Positions 43,042-52,498 of a stretch of 64,000 bases of DNA are shown piece after piece. Within the stretch, counting starts at the first letter, position 1. Each line of letters opens with the position of its first letter. The notes below the pieces were generated by a model that worked only from the letters and a program-made list of their open reading frames with translations, had not been told where the DNA came from and did no database searches. This DNA is from Mycolicibacterium tusciae JS617. Its GTDB lineage: Bacteria; Actinomycetota; Actinomycetes; Mycobacteriales; Mycobacteriaceae. Where the stretch lies: NCBI RefSeq assembly GCF_000243415.2, contig NZ_KI912270.1:6839837-6903836 (forward strand), read 5' to 3'. The position numbers and the translations under genes are program-made.

Positions 43042-44337
43042 GTGGTCGTGAGTTCGAAGACCGGCTCTGGCGGCACCTTGCTCAAGCCGCTCGCAAGCGC
43101 GGTGCAGATGAATCTTGTCGGCGCGCTTCGCACGCGTTGGCGCGGTTGCGACGGCTGGACCGGTGCGATTAACACCGACTACGACCCGTTGAACCCTGTA
43201 ACCGCGGCGCAGCCCCACGAGGCGTACCGAGCACTCCATCGCCAAGGACGGGTGCACTACAACCCTAAACGCGCGACATGGATACTCAACCAACTCAACG
43301 ACGTGCGAGCCGCCCTCCGGAACACCGACCAGGTTACAAGCGCCTTGGGTGTGACCAGGGTCCGAATGGCAGCCGATCTGGTAGTGCTCACTGATGGCGA
43401 CCGGCACGCTGAATTGCGCAAGCAGGTTCAGCCCGGGTTTACGCGCGGAGCTCTGGAAGGCTGGCAGGAGATCAACGACAACCTGGCCCATGAGTTGGTG
43501 TCTGACCTCATCGCCAACCCGGGATGCGATGCAGTCCAGAGGCTGGCGATACCCATGCCCATGCGGCTAATCGCGTCCATCCTCGGCGTACCCGAGAGCG
43601 ATGTCCCCGATTTCCGACGATGGTCAGAGAAAAGCGTCCGCGTCATGGACTTCTCGCCGACCCCACGAAGCCTCGTTGAGACCGCCGCGTCGATGCGGGC
43701 GGTGATCGCTTTGCGTCGTTACTTCCTGCGTCATCTGGCCGCGGGTGAGCTCAAAGATTCCCAGACGGTGCTCGGGCAACTCCTGCGGCACAACACCGAC
43801 GGCAATCTGGACGACGACCAGTTGTTTTATATCGCCCTCTTGCTATTGATCGCCGGCAACGAGACGACCACAAATCTGCTCGGCGGGATGTTGGATACGT
43901 TGGCCCGCAACCCCGATCAGTACGACATGATCCGCGCAAACCCTGATCTCATCCCGATGGCCGTGGAAGAACAACTTCGATTCTCCAGCCCCATCCAGAA
44001 TCTGTATCGGTACACGCGAGCCGCCTACCAAGTGGGGAATGTGACGATCCCTGCGGGCGCACGCTTGCTGCTGTCCTTTGGTGCGGCCAATCGGGACCCT
44101 TTGATTTTCGAGGATCCTGATACGTTCCGAGCAGATCGAGATCCTCGCATGCACATCGGCTTCGGACACGGTGCACATATGTGTGTCGGCGCTCCCCTTG
44201 CGCGCATGGAAGCCCAGGCTGTGCTCCGCGAGCTCGTCACCCGCGTCACCCGAATTACCGCAGGCGCAGCAACGTGGTCGACCAACAGCTCACTGCGCGG
44301 CCCCACGAGGTTGCCAGTCTGGCTACATTCCGGCTGA
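43042..44337 (+). CDS. Cytochrome P450
   Basis: 431 residues from GTG 43042 (GTG 43048 also possible). I-helix A271-G-N-E-T-T276, K-helix EEQLRFSSP, heme loop FGHGAHMCVGAPLAR with Cys381. The N-terminal 40 residues are basic and variable. Together with the FprB-like reductase it makes a nearly self-sufficient oxygenase module. Codon use suggests the same origin as the neighbouring SDR, esterase and TetR genes. Confidence 0.92.
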   Translation: MVVSSKTGSGGTLLKPLASAVQMNLVGALRTRWRGCDGWTGAINTDYDPLNPVTAAQPHEAYRALHRQGRVHYNPKRATWILNQLNDVRAALRNTDQVTSALGVTRVRMAADLVVLTDGDRHAELRKQVQPGFTRGALEGWQEINDNLAHELVSDLIANPGCDAVQRLAIPMPMRLIASILGVPESDVPDFRRWSEKSVRVMDFSPTPRSLVETAASMRAVIALRRYFLRHLAAGELKDSQTVLGQLLRHNTDGNLDDDQLFYIALLLLIAGNETTTNLLGGMLDTLARNPDQYDMIRANPDLIPMAVEEQLRFSSPIQNLYRYTRAAYQVGNVTIPAGARLLLSFGAANRDPLIFEDPDTFRADRDPRMHIGFGHGAHMCVGAPLARMEAQAVLRELVTRVTRITAGAATWSTNSSLRGPTRLPVWLHSG

Positions 44338-44565
44338 GTCAAGCTTGCGGCCACTGTGCGACCCATGAGGCAGGCTCGTGCCGAAGGACGCTCGAGAATC
44401 TCTTCTTCGAACATCGTTGCGGAGATGCCGGCGAAACGAGCTTGTTCTTCGATGAGCTATCGGCCGAGTACGTGACCGAGAACGAAGCCCCACCCTCTCG
44501 CGACCACAGTTTCCGCGGAGATAATGCAGGGAGCCCAGACGCATCTTCGAAAGGAGTGACGCACG

Positions 44566-45117
44566 GTGACACGACAGGATTGGCTAGTCGGGGCAGACCG
44601 TCACACCAAAGCCGCCGAACGAATCTATGCTGCGGCCGCTGAATTGGTAGTCCAGCATGGCTTTGAGGGGCTGACGATTGACGCCTTGGCATCGAAGGTG
44701 CACTGTTCGCCCGCAACCGTATATCGGAACGTAGGCGGCAGGGCGGCGATCATCCAGGGCGTAATGCGTCAGATGTCCGAACGCATTGTCGAGCAAGTAG
44801 AGAACGCAATCGCCGAACTCGCGGGACCCGAACGGGTCGTGACCGCTATCGTTGTCGCGTTGGATCGCATCCGCGCAGAACCACTCAGTTCCCTTGCACT
44901 GGGCACTATTCGTGCTGGTCATAACAGCGGATGGTTAACCAATTCACCGCTCGTCGCCGATCTGGCTGAACACATGATTGGTCGTAGGGACCCAGTAGCT
45001 GCGCAGTGGTTAGTTCGCGCCACGCTAGCGCTGCTGTATTGGCCAGTAGAAAATCCGACAGTCGAACGTGAAATCGTTACGCGGATGATCGGTCCTACCT
45101 TCGAGGCACAGCCCTAG
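44566..45117 (+). CDS. TetR family transcriptional regulator
   Basis: 183 residues from GTG 44566. HTH in AAAELVVQHGFEGLTIDALASKVHCSPATVYRNVGGRAAI (about residues 22-62), with TVYRNV in place of the common YYHF at the end of the recognition helix. The ligand domain is short. It closes the 38.8-45.1 kb module and probably controls the P450 upstream (228-bp gap). It is the second candidate regulator for the GAGAAT palindromes, though none lies near it. Confidence 0.88.
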   Translation: MTRQDWLVGADRHTKAAERIYAAAAELVVQHGFEGLTIDALASKVHCSPATVYRNVGGRAAIIQGVMRQMSERIVEQVENAIAELAGPERVVTAIVVALDRIRAEPLSSLALGTIRAGHNSGWLTNSPLVADLAEHMIGRRDPVAAQWLVRATLALLYWPVENPTVEREIVTRMIGPTFEAQP

Positions 45118-45310
45118 CGAAGTGCTTGTCGTGAACCGGTAGATAACTCCGTGTGCCGTTACGGCTCGCGCCATCGCCGTCGGCCTAGCGGTTGCGCGAA
45201 CGTGTGATCATCGGCGTTGTCGCGTTCGGTCGCGGACCGCGTCACTTGGAAGGCCGCCGACCTACCGGCGAAGATCGAAAACCAAGATGCCCAGATAACA
45301 TCTGTACCTG

Positions 45311-46519
45311 TCACAGGTCGTAGCGCTGCCGAATCCCGTTGAAACGGGCCCACATCTGCGCGACGCGTTCGGCGGCGCTGACCGTTGCGGTATCCGGAGG
45401 CAGCGCGCCTGGTAGGTCTTCGCGCTTGACGACCCGGGTACGAAGCTCTGCCGGCTGACCCTCCAACATGTGCCGATAGGTGACGTTGCCGCGCTCGAAT
45501 CCCTGGGTGTCGATCCAGTTGTGGAATCCCGGGTCATCGTGGGCCAGGATCAGTCGCACCGTGCCATCGCTATCGACCTTGGTCCGGCTCGGTGTGTAGC
45601 TCACCGGCCGGTAGAGGTAGTCCATGCTGTTGAAGAAGACGCCCATATTGGTGAACATCCACAGGCCGTCATGCGCCTCGAACTCGATGATGAGTGCCTC
45701 GTCGGCGGCCAGTACCCAGTGCATATTGGTCGCGGCGCGACCGCGTTTCGCATCGGCGTCGGTCGCGCCGGCGGCCGGGAAGCGGTTGGGATTGGCAGCG
45801 TCCACCCCGCCGTAGCGGAACGGGAACTCCGGCCAGTCGTCCATCAGGCCGGTGACGAAGTCACCCGCCCAGCCCATCGCGTCGATCATCGACCCCGGAG
45901 TCGGTGGCGGTTTGGGGGTATCCATGCCGACCCGTTCGATTTGTAGGCGTGCAGGCCGCTCATCCCAGGAATCGAAACCCTGGCGGATGAACAGCTTTCG
46001 GGAACCCGCTGTGGTGGGTAACCAGTTCGTTCCGCGTTGCTGGCCGCCGACCCAGACCTCGAAGCTGCCGTCGTCGGCGGACGTGAGCTGGTGGCCGAAC
46101 AGGTTCGCCTCCGGCACGTCGCCGAACGGTTCATGCAGGACGCCCGGACCGTCGGATCGCGGTCCCTGCACCGTGACGTTGAGAAAACGTGCGGTGCCAC
46201 GATTCCCGACGACGCGATACGTCGACTCGCCGTCGATCCATGCCTGCTGATAAACGAAGTCGGCGCAGTCGCCGCCGAGTTTGCGCGTCGGGTTGCAGAA
46301 CGTGTGAATCGCCGGATAGCGAGTGTCCCTGGTCTCCAGTCCCAGATCGAATGCCTGGCCGAGGTTCTGAGTCAGGAACCGGAAGCCGTCGGCCCGTTGC
46401 AGACCCGAGGTCGGGTTCAGTTCCTTGAAGACGCGTTCGCCGGCGACCTTGAGACGGTCGCAGAAGTCGATCCACGCGGCGTGCAGCGCGGCGTCATCAG
46501 AACCGTCTCCAAGCGCCAT
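45311..46519 (-). CDS. DUF1214 domain-containing protein
   Basis: 402 residues. The C-terminal half contains the DUF1214-type segments: NMHWVLAADEALIIEFEAHDGLWMFTNMGVFFNSMDYLYRPVSYT and DGTVRLILAHDDPGFHNWIDTQGFERGNVTYRHM. The domain is found in envelope-linked or lipid-associated proteins of unknown function. There is no signal peptide here. It is the last gene of the nine-gene minus-strand operon and ends facing the TetR gene across 193 bp. Confidence 0.85.
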   Translation of the reverse strand: MALGDGSDDAALHAAWIDFCDRLKVAGERVFKELNPTSGLQRADGFRFLTQNLGQAFDLGLETRDTRYPAIHTFCNPTRKLGGDCADFVYQQAWIDGESTYRVVGNRGTARFLNVTVQGPRSDGPGVLHEPFGDVPEANLFGHQLTSADDGSFEVWVGGQQRGTNWLPTTAGSRKLFIRQGFDSWDERPARLQIERVGMDTPKPPPTPGSMIDAMGWAGDFVTGLMDDWPEFPFRYGGVDAANPNRFPAAGATDADAKRGRAATNMHWVLAADEALIIEFEAHDGLWMFTNMGVFFNSMDYLYRPVSYTPSRTKVDSDGTVRLILAHDDPGFHNWIDTQGFERGNVTYRHMLEGQPAELRTRVVKREDLPGALPPDTATVSAAERVAQMWARFNGIRQRYDL

Positions 46520-46528
46520 CGCTATCCC

Positions 46529-47299
46529 CTACGCGTCCAGTCGCTTCAGCATTGTCGATACCGCTTCGCACCCGCGACGTACTGCCTCGAAACGGCCCTC
46601 AACCTCGATTCGCGGGCCGATCAACTCCAAGTCGAAGCCATGGCTGTAGCCGCCGACGAGTACCTGCCGGATGAACGGCTCGATCGGGATCGTGCCGTCC
46701 CCCGGGACGGCGCGGGCCGGTAGTGCCCGGTCACCGAGGACGTAGTCGCTGAGCTGAATTTGCAGCGTCCGCGGCAACGCCCGTTCGACGAGATCAGCCA
46801 GATCGGCCTCGGCCCAACAGTGAAACAAGTCGATACAGACACCGACGCCCGCCATCTCGGCAAGTGTGATCGTGTCGCGCAAGGTGTGCGCGATGTGGAT
46901 GTCTGCGTAGAGAGCGGATGCGTTTTCGATGGCGAGTGCCACGCCGGCCTGCTCTGCCTCCCGCAGGCACGGAGCGACCTGCGCGCAGAAGCGTTCGGCG
47001 GCCTGGCCCCAGTTCAATTCACCGCGACCACCCGTCAGCATGTACACCACGCGAGTTCCGAGAGCGGCGGCGGTCTCGATGACGCGGGACAGCCCATCGG
47101 CGGACTCGAACAGGTGATACACGGTGTCGACCGAGTAGCCGTGTTGCTCGATGAGCGGCACCAGACCGGGTTCACCCAGCTGGGAATCGATCAGGCTCAG
47201 CCGGGTGAGTCCGAGTGCGGCCCACATCGAATGTTGCTCGGCGAGCGGTGTGCCGAGAAAGGTCACACTGTGCACCGAGAGCCGACTGTGCACGCTCAT
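46529..47299 (-). CDS. Sugar phosphate isomerase/epimerase family TIM-barrel protein
   Basis: 256 residues with xylose-isomerase-like features: AIENASALYADIHIAHTL with the conserved Glu, VGVCIDLFHCWAEADL with Asp and His as metal ligands, QIQLSDYVLGDRALP, and GDGTIPIEPFIRQVL. Members isomerise sugars or cyclic polyols (inosose dehydratase, IolI types). Placement among acyl-CoA genes suggests a ring-opening or isomerisation role, which is inference. Overlaps the sulfotransferase by 4 bp. Confidence 0.85.
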   Translation of the reverse strand: MSVHSRLSVHSVTFLGTPLAEQHSMWAALGLTRLSLIDSQLGEPGLVPLIEQHGYSVDTVYHLFESADGLSRVIETAAALGTRVVYMLTGGRGELNWGQAAERFCAQVAPCLREAEQAGVALAIENASALYADIHIAHTLRDTITLAEMAGVGVCIDLFHCWAEADLADLVERALPRTLQIQLSDYVLGDRALPARAVPGDGTIPIEPFIRQVLVGGYSHGFDLELIGPRIEVEGRFEAVRRGCEAVSTMLKRLDA

Positions 47300-48465
47300 C
47301 TCCGCTGTTCGATGGCGACACCGAATCGATCACGGAAAGGCCGGAATTCTTCGTGCAATGCCTCGAGATCCTCACCTATGTCGGTGAGGAGTTGGGTCGA
47401 ATAGCGGAACTTCCCGTGCCGGTCGCCCGGGTTGTTCTCCAGGTAGGCGCGCATCTCCGTGCGGGCTTCGGCGCTCACGGTCTGGCCGCGGAATTCGTAG
47501 TAGCGACCGACGGTGCCGACGGGGTCAGCGAGAAAGTCGGTGTAGCGCACGTGCAGGATCCGGGGATCGTCGGTGAGCGGGTTGGTCATGGTGTTGGCGA
47601 TGCTTGCCCGCGTCAACTCGAGATGCATTTTCGCCGCCTGTTGTAGGTCGATCGGGCCGACGATGCCTTCGAGGATGTCGGCCATCATCATCGTGCGCGA
47701 CGCGGCGACCTGCACGGGGTCTCGGTGCAGCCATAGCAGGGTCGCATCCGGATAGCAGTTGAAGAACTCCCGCAAACGAAAGCCGTGGAATCCCTTGAGG
47801 ACCCACTGCTTGCACGGGCGCCCGTACTGGAACTGTTGCAGCATCGCCTTGTGGATGCGGTATTGCGCGGCGTCGTCGGTGGGCAGACCACCGACCACCG
47901 TCTGCATCGGAACCCGCCACCACGCGGTCGGTGTCATCACGCGGAAGTCGAAGGCCCAGGTGCGTTCGTCCTCGGGCAGACCGTCGCCGAGCATGTCGTT
48001 GTAGGGATGGCTGTGCAGCCATTTCGGCATCTGTGCGTTGATCTCGCGCCAGTCGGCGTCGGCGCGCGCCCGGCGAGGGTCGTCATCGCCGGCGAGTCCT
48101 GGTGGCGGGGAGGGATACATCACCTCCCAGAACCGGAGCGCTCGCGCGTCGGGATCCACCGACATCAGGGCGTGCATCAGGGTGGTGCCCGAGCGCGGTT
48201 CACCGGTCACGAACATGGGCCGCTCGATCACTTCGTCGGCGATGGGGTAGCGGTTTCGGTCCTCGAAGAATTCCAGTCGCGAGGTGAGCAGCCACTGGCA
48301 TACGTCCTCGGCCCGCGCCCTACCCTCGGCGTCCAAGCCGATGCCGTTGAGAAGTTCGACGGCTGTGGCGAATCGCTGCGGCAGTGTGTCATCGCCGTAA
48401 TCCGTCAGGCCGGTGCTCTCCTGCGCGCGGCTCAGCATCTCCGTCGCGTCGAGCGCGCCGCTCAC
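47296..48465 (-). CDS. Sulfotransferase family protein
   Basis: 389 residues from GTG 48465, overlapping the LLM stop as GTGA (the frame opens at 48480). 5'-phosphosulfate loop RPMFVTGEPRSGTTLMHALM, 3'-phosphate region RDPVQVAASRTMMM, and LHVRYTDFLADPVGTVGRYYEF. Mycobacteria hold many such putative sulfotransferases; whether this one sulfonates a pathway intermediate or acts in lipid modification is unknown. It lies inside a beta-oxidation operon, which is unusual. Confidence 0.9.
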   Translation of the reverse strand: MSGALDATEMLSRAQESTGLTDYGDDTLPQRFATAVELLNGIGLDAEGRARAEDVCQWLLTSRLEFFEDRNRYPIADEVIERPMFVTGEPRSGTTLMHALMSVDPDARALRFWEVMYPSPPPGLAGDDDPRRARADADWREINAQMPKWLHSHPYNDMLGDGLPEDERTWAFDFRVMTPTAWWRVPMQTVVGGLPTDDAAQYRIHKAMLQQFQYGRPCKQWVLKGFHGFRLREFFNCYPDATLLWLHRDPVQVAASRTMMMADILEGIVGPIDLQQAAKMHLELTRASIANTMTNPLTDDPRILHVRYTDFLADPVGTVGRYYEFRGQTVSAEARTEMRAYLENNPGDRHGKFRYSTQLLTDIGEDLEALHEEFRPFRDRFGVAIEQRR

Positions 48466-49589
48466 CGGACATCTCCGCACATGCGCATCAGTTCGTCCTC
48501 GACGTCGCGGACGTTCTCCGCGGACGCGGCGGAGTACGAGAGTCCGGCCATACCGCCATAATCCAGGATCTTGGGCACGCGAAGACCGGCGTCGACATAC
48601 TTCTTTACCTCCTGTGCCACCTGCTTCGGTGTGCCGTGGGGGACGACGGCGAGAATCGATTCGGGCTCGACTCGGTCGAGAAACTCGACGACGCGTTCGC
48701 GGGTCAGTGTCGCGGGGTCGATGTCCTGGTAGCCGCGCCAGTGCTCCCCCATCGGATGGTCGAAGCCGAGGCTGCGCAGGAGTTCAGCGGACACCTGCAG
48801 AAGAAACGCCTTGACGAGCGGCGCGTCCAGAATCTGGTCGAGAGCGGCGTCGTCGCGGCCGATCAGGCAGACCTGGATGTAGCACGGCGTGATGGACATC
48901 GGATCGCGCCCGGCCCGCTCCGCCGAAGCCCTTACGGTGGCGAGCTTTTGGGCGTAGTCGTCGGGATCCCAGGCACCGGTGGGCCACCACCCGTCGGCGT
49001 AGCGGCCGACGATCTCCAAGGTTCGCGGCCCGCTTGCCCCGATCCAGATCTGCGGGGTGGCACCCTGGTACGGCTCGGTGTCGAGGCGGGCATGGCGCAG
49101 GTGGTAGAACTGTCCGTCGAAATCGACCGGGCCATCGCTGTCCCAGAGCAGCCGGATGACGTGCAGCGCCTCTTCGAATCGGCTGACCGGTTTGGCGAAG
49201 TCGAAACCGTAGGGCACGGTGTTCTCGGTCTCTCCGCTGCCCAGGCCAAGCACGAAACGGCCCTTGGCGAGATGGTCGATGGTGAGCGCGCTCTGTGCAA
49301 GCAGTGCCGGATGACGGCGCACGGTATCGATCACGCTGGTGACCAGCGGTACGTTCTCGGTCAGCACTGCCGCCGCCGCAGCCACCGCCATGGCGTCGAG
49401 GTGGCGGTGCGGTGACGGAGAAACCGTTGCCAGATCGGTGAATTCAGGAGTCCAGATCGAGTCGGGCCAGAAGCTGACCATGTGATCAGGCAGCCAGATC
49501 GAGTGATAACGACCGCTGTCGAGCTGCGTCAGCACCGAGAGATCCAGCGGAAGCGTGGTCCGAAGGTACGCAGCGGGCTGGACCTTCAC
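48462..49589 (-). CDS. LLM class F420-dependent oxidoreductase
   Basis: 375 residues from GTG 49589. Luciferase-like fold with LTIDHLAKGRFVLGLGSGE (the most diagnostic segment), SVIDTVRRHPALLAQSA, GATPQIWIGASGPRTLEIVGRYADGWWPTG and a C-terminal barrel. In mycobacteria this class usually uses F420 instead of FMN. It may reduce or oxygenate a ring intermediate. Overlaps SDR and sulfotransferase genes by 4 bp each. Confidence 0.9.
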   Translation of the reverse strand: MKVQPAAYLRTTLPLDLSVLTQLDSGRYHSIWLPDHMVSFWPDSIWTPEFTDLATVSPSPHRHLDAMAVAAAAAVLTENVPLVTSVIDTVRRHPALLAQSALTIDHLAKGRFVLGLGSGETENTVPYGFDFAKPVSRFEEALHVIRLLWDSDGPVDFDGQFYHLRHARLDTEPYQGATPQIWIGASGPRTLEIVGRYADGWWPTGAWDPDDYAQKLATVRASAERAGRDPMSITPCYIQVCLIGRDDAALDQILDAPLVKAFLLQVSAELLRSLGFDHPMGEHWRGYQDIDPATLTRERVVEFLDRVEPESILAVVPHGTPKQVAQEVKKYVDAGLRVPKILDYGGMAGLSYSAASAENVRDVEDELMRMCGDVR

Positions 49590-50362
49590 AGCCAGCCGAC
49601 CTCACGCAGGAACGGCTGCGTGTGGGCGATACGGCCGGTCAGCGTTTTCGGGTCGCCCGTGCACAACACGAAGGCCGTCTGTGTGATGAGCTCGATGTCT
49701 TCGGTGTCGGTCTTGGCGAGGTCGAGTGCACCCGCGCCCTCGGTGGCGACGGGGTTGGACGGCGCCGCGGCATTCACGGCGATACCGTCGTCGTACAGCT
49801 CGGCCGCAAGGCTTTTCGTCAACCGGTTGAGCGCCGCCTTCATCGTGGCGTAGATGCCGAAACCCGCCTCGCGATCGAACGCGGAGAACGGCGGGCCGTC
49901 AGGCAGATCGCCGCCAACGGATGTCACGTTCAGGACCCAGCCCCGCTTCCGCTCGCGCATCGCGGGGATGGCCATTTGGGTGAGGTGCAGCGGGGCAAGC
50001 ACGTGCATCTCCATCATCAGACGCACGCGACGGTCGGGGAAGTCATCGAGTGGCCGCAGGAACGTGACGGCCGCGTTGTTGACCAGAATGTCGGGAGCGC
50101 CGACCTTCTCCACGACTTCGTTGAACAGCCGATCGCGGTCCTCGGGTTTGGAGAGGTCGGCGGCGACGGCGATCGCCGAGCCGCCCGAATGTTCGATCTC
50201 CGCCAGCGTCTGACTCAAAGAGCCTTGATATCTCGGGTCGGGTTCGGCGGTGCGTGCGGTGAGGGCGACGGTGGCGCCCTCTGCTGCCAGACGCTTCGCG
50301 ATGGCCTTGCCCAACCCGCGGCTGGTGCCGGTGACCAGGGCCACCTTGCCGTCACACGTCAT
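49586..50362 (-). CDS. Short-chain dehydrogenase/reductase
   Basis: 258 residues, ATG preceded by AGGAGG. VALVTGTSRGLGKAIAKRLAAEG, NNAAVTFL in place of NNAG, catalytic Ser in NVTSVGGDLPDG, and YATMKAALNRLTK. The extended PDGPPFSAFDREAGFG insert before the Tyr is unusual in length. It could be the 3-hydroxyacyl-CoA dehydrogenase of this operon. It is 9 bp from the acyl-CoA dehydrogenase upstream. Confidence 0.9.
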   Translation of the reverse strand: MTCDGKVALVTGTSRGLGKAIAKRLAAEGATVALTARTAEPDPRYQGSLSQTLAEIEHSGGSAIAVAADLSKPEDRDRLFNEVVEKVGAPDILVNNAAVTFLRPLDDFPDRRVRLMMEMHVLAPLHLTQMAIPAMRERKRGWVLNVTSVGGDLPDGPPFSAFDREAGFGIYATMKAALNRLTKSLAAELYDDGIAVNAAAPSNPVATEGAGALDLAKTDTEDIELITQTAFVLCTGDPKTLTGRIAHTQPFLREVGWL

Positions 50363-50371
50363 CGTGGCCTC

Positions 50372-51667
50372 CTAGGTACCCGCAATGCCTGCGAGCTTGT
50401 CGGCGAACTTCGCTTCCGCGGCTTCCCGCAGCCGCAGCAGGTGCTCGGACGGGAACGTGTCAGGCGCAGGCTTGACGTCCTTGAGTAACAGCCGCGCCAG
50501 TGTCACCTTGTGCACCTCGGTCGGCCCGTCGGCCAGCCCGAGCACGAACGACTCCGTCATGTACTGCACGAACGGCATCTCATGGGAGGTGCCGAGCGAT
50601 CCGTGCAGTTGCAGGGCGCGTGCCGAGACGTCATGCAGCACCTTCTGCATCATCGCCTTCACCGCCGAGATATCGCCGCGTACCGCCTTGTAGTCGTTGT
50701 ATTTGTCGATTTTCCAGGCGGTTTGGAGCGTCAGCAGTCGGTAGGCCTCGATTTCCATCCACGAGTCGGCGATCATCTCCTGCACCATCTGTTTGTTGGC
50801 GAGCAGCTCTCCCTGCGTGTAGCGCGAGACGGCCCGCTCGGTGAGCATGTCGAAGATCCGCCGCACGAGTCCGACGGTGCGCATGGCGTGGTGGATGCGG
50901 CCGCCGCCCAGCCGGGTCTGCGCCACCACGAACGCACCGCCGCGAGGACCGAGCATGTGGTCGGCGGGTACCCGGACGTTCTCGTACCGCACGTAGCCTT
51001 CCCGTCCGCCGCCTGGCGGCTGGTAGCCGAGGCCGACGTCGCGCAGCACGTTGATGCCGGGCGCGTCTCCGGGCACGACGAACATCGAATAGCGTTGGTA
51101 AGGCGGCGCGTCGGGATCGGTCATCGCCATCACGATGATGAACGACGCCATCGATGCGAACGAGGAGTACCACTTCTCGCCATTGATCACCCAGTGATCG
51201 CCGTCTTGCACTGCCGCCGTGGTGAACACCTTGGGGTCGGCACCGCCCTGCGGTTCGGTCATCGAGAAGCACGACACGATCCGGTTGTCCAACAGCGGTT
51301 CGAGATACCGTTCCTTGAGTTCCGGAGTGCCGTAGTGCGCGAGGATCTCACTGTTGCCCGAGTCGGGCGCCTGGGATCCGAACACTATCGGTGCGCATTC
51401 CGATCGCCCGAGAATCTCGTTGAGCAGCGCGAGTTTCACCTGTCCGTAGCCGGGTCCGCCGAGATGAGGGCCGAGGTGGGTGGCCCACAGACCGCGCTCT
51501 TTGACGATCTCCTGCAGCGGCGGGATCAGCGCCTGGCGCACGGGGTCGTTGAGGTCGTGCGACTCCTTGACCACGTAGTCGATGGGCTCGCATTCCTCGC
51601 GGACGAACTGCTCTACCCAGGCCAGTTGCTCCGTCCATTCGGGGTCGGTGGAGAAGTCCCACGCCAC
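50372..51667 (-). CDS. Acyl-CoA dehydrogenase (FadE family)
   Basis: 431 residues from GTG 51667. FAD/substrate motifs CFSMTEPQGGADPKVF and WVINGEKWYSSFAS, middle beta-domain, and C-terminal helices with LQLHGSLGTSHEMPFVQYMTESF and the LGLADGPTEVHKVTLARLLL signature. N-terminal segment RGLWATHLGPHLGGPGYGQ is common in larger mycobacterial FadE. It introduces the alpha,beta double bond in an acyl-CoA. It follows the enoyl-CoA hydratase by 28 bp. Confidence 0.92.
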   Translation of the reverse strand: MAWDFSTDPEWTEQLAWVEQFVREECEPIDYVVKESHDLNDPVRQALIPPLQEIVKERGLWATHLGPHLGGPGYGQVKLALLNEILGRSECAPIVFGSQAPDSGNSEILAHYGTPELKERYLEPLLDNRIVSCFSMTEPQGGADPKVFTTAAVQDGDHWVINGEKWYSSFASMASFIIVMAMTDPDAPPYQRYSMFVVPGDAPGINVLRDVGLGYQPPGGGREGYVRYENVRVPADHMLGPRGGAFVVAQTRLGGGRIHHAMRTVGLVRRIFDMLTERAVSRYTQGELLANKQMVQEMIADSWMEIEAYRLLTLQTAWKIDKYNDYKAVRGDISAVKAMMQKVLHDVSARALQLHGSLGTSHEMPFVQYMTESFVLGLADGPTEVHKVTLARLLLKDVKPAPDTFPSEHLLRLREAAEAKFADKLAGIAGT

Positions 51668-51695
51668 TATTCAGTACCGCCCTTCTGTACCGTGA

Positions 51696-52493
51696 TCACT
51701 TCGGTCGCCGCCGCGCCTCGGCTTCGTCGGTGGCGTGGCTGAGCACCTGGTTGCGATTCTCGAGCTCCAGTGCCGCGCCGAGACCCGTCGCGTCGGTGTT
51801 GACCTGCAGCGCGCGTTTCGTCAACTGCGTGCCGAAGGGCGGGAGTTCGGCAACGGCACGGGCGATTTCGAGTGCGCGCGGCATCAACCCGTCCGGCTCG
51901 ACCACCTGGCTGACCAGGCCGCGTCGGTCGGCTTCGGCCGCCGTCACCGTCCGGCCGGTCATCATCCAGTCGGCGGCGACGCTGGTGCCGACGATTCGGG
52001 GCAGGTGGTAGCTCATGCCCATTTCGGCACCGGACAACCCGAGCAGGATCGCACCGTTGCCGAAGGTCGCGGACGTCGAGCAGATCCGGATGTCCGACGA
52101 CAGGCACAGCGCGAAGCCCGCGCCCACGCACGGGCCGTTCACCGCCGCGATGACGGGCTGGGGCAGATTCCAGATCGCCTGTGGCAGAGCGGCCATCGCT
52201 TCCTGGAACCGCAGCCGGTCGATCGCGGGATCGGAGGCCTCAAGTGCATGCGGCGAGAAGTTACGGACGTCGATCCCCGAACAGAATCCGCGCCCCTGAC
52301 CGGTGATCACGACGGCATGGACCGACGCGTCGGAGCCGATCGCGGCGAGCGTCGCGATCAACTCATCGCGCATCGCCTCGTTGATCGCGTTGAGCTGTTT
52401 GGGCCGATTCAGTTGCAGCAGCACAACGCCCACGTGCGGCCGGTCGATGAGCAGCGTCGCCGGGTGGGTTCGGGTGGGAGCGAACTCGGTCAC
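51696..52493 (-). CDS. Enoyl-CoA hydratase/isomerase family protein
   Basis: 265 residues from GTG 52493; the longer frame to 52919 is antisense to the FadE gene. Crotonase motifs: LQLNRPKQLNAINEAM, oxyanion hole GQGRGFCSGIDVRN and AVNGPCVGAGFALCLSSDIRI, and the active-site helix GLSGAEMGMSYHLPRIVG. The usual second Glu of hydratases is not obvious, so isomerase or hydrolase activity is possible. It starts 5 bp after the upstream FadE stop. Confidence 0.88.
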   Translation of the reverse strand: MTEFAPTRTHPATLLIDRPHVGVVLLQLNRPKQLNAINEAMRDELIATLAAIGSDASVHAVVITGQGRGFCSGIDVRNFSPHALEASDPAIDRLRFQEAMAALPQAIWNLPQPVIAAVNGPCVGAGFALCLSSDIRICSTSATFGNGAILLGLSGAEMGMSYHLPRIVGTSVAADWMMTGRTVTAAEADRRGLVSQVVEPDGLMPRALEIARAVAELPPFGTQLTKRALQVNTDATGLGAALELENRNQVLSHATDEAEARRRPK

Positions 52494-52498
52494 CGGTA

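Noticed and set aside
42823-43491. 222-codon minus-strand frame opposite the P450 gene
   Set aside because: Overlaps the P450 coding region and has no domain or codon bias of its own.
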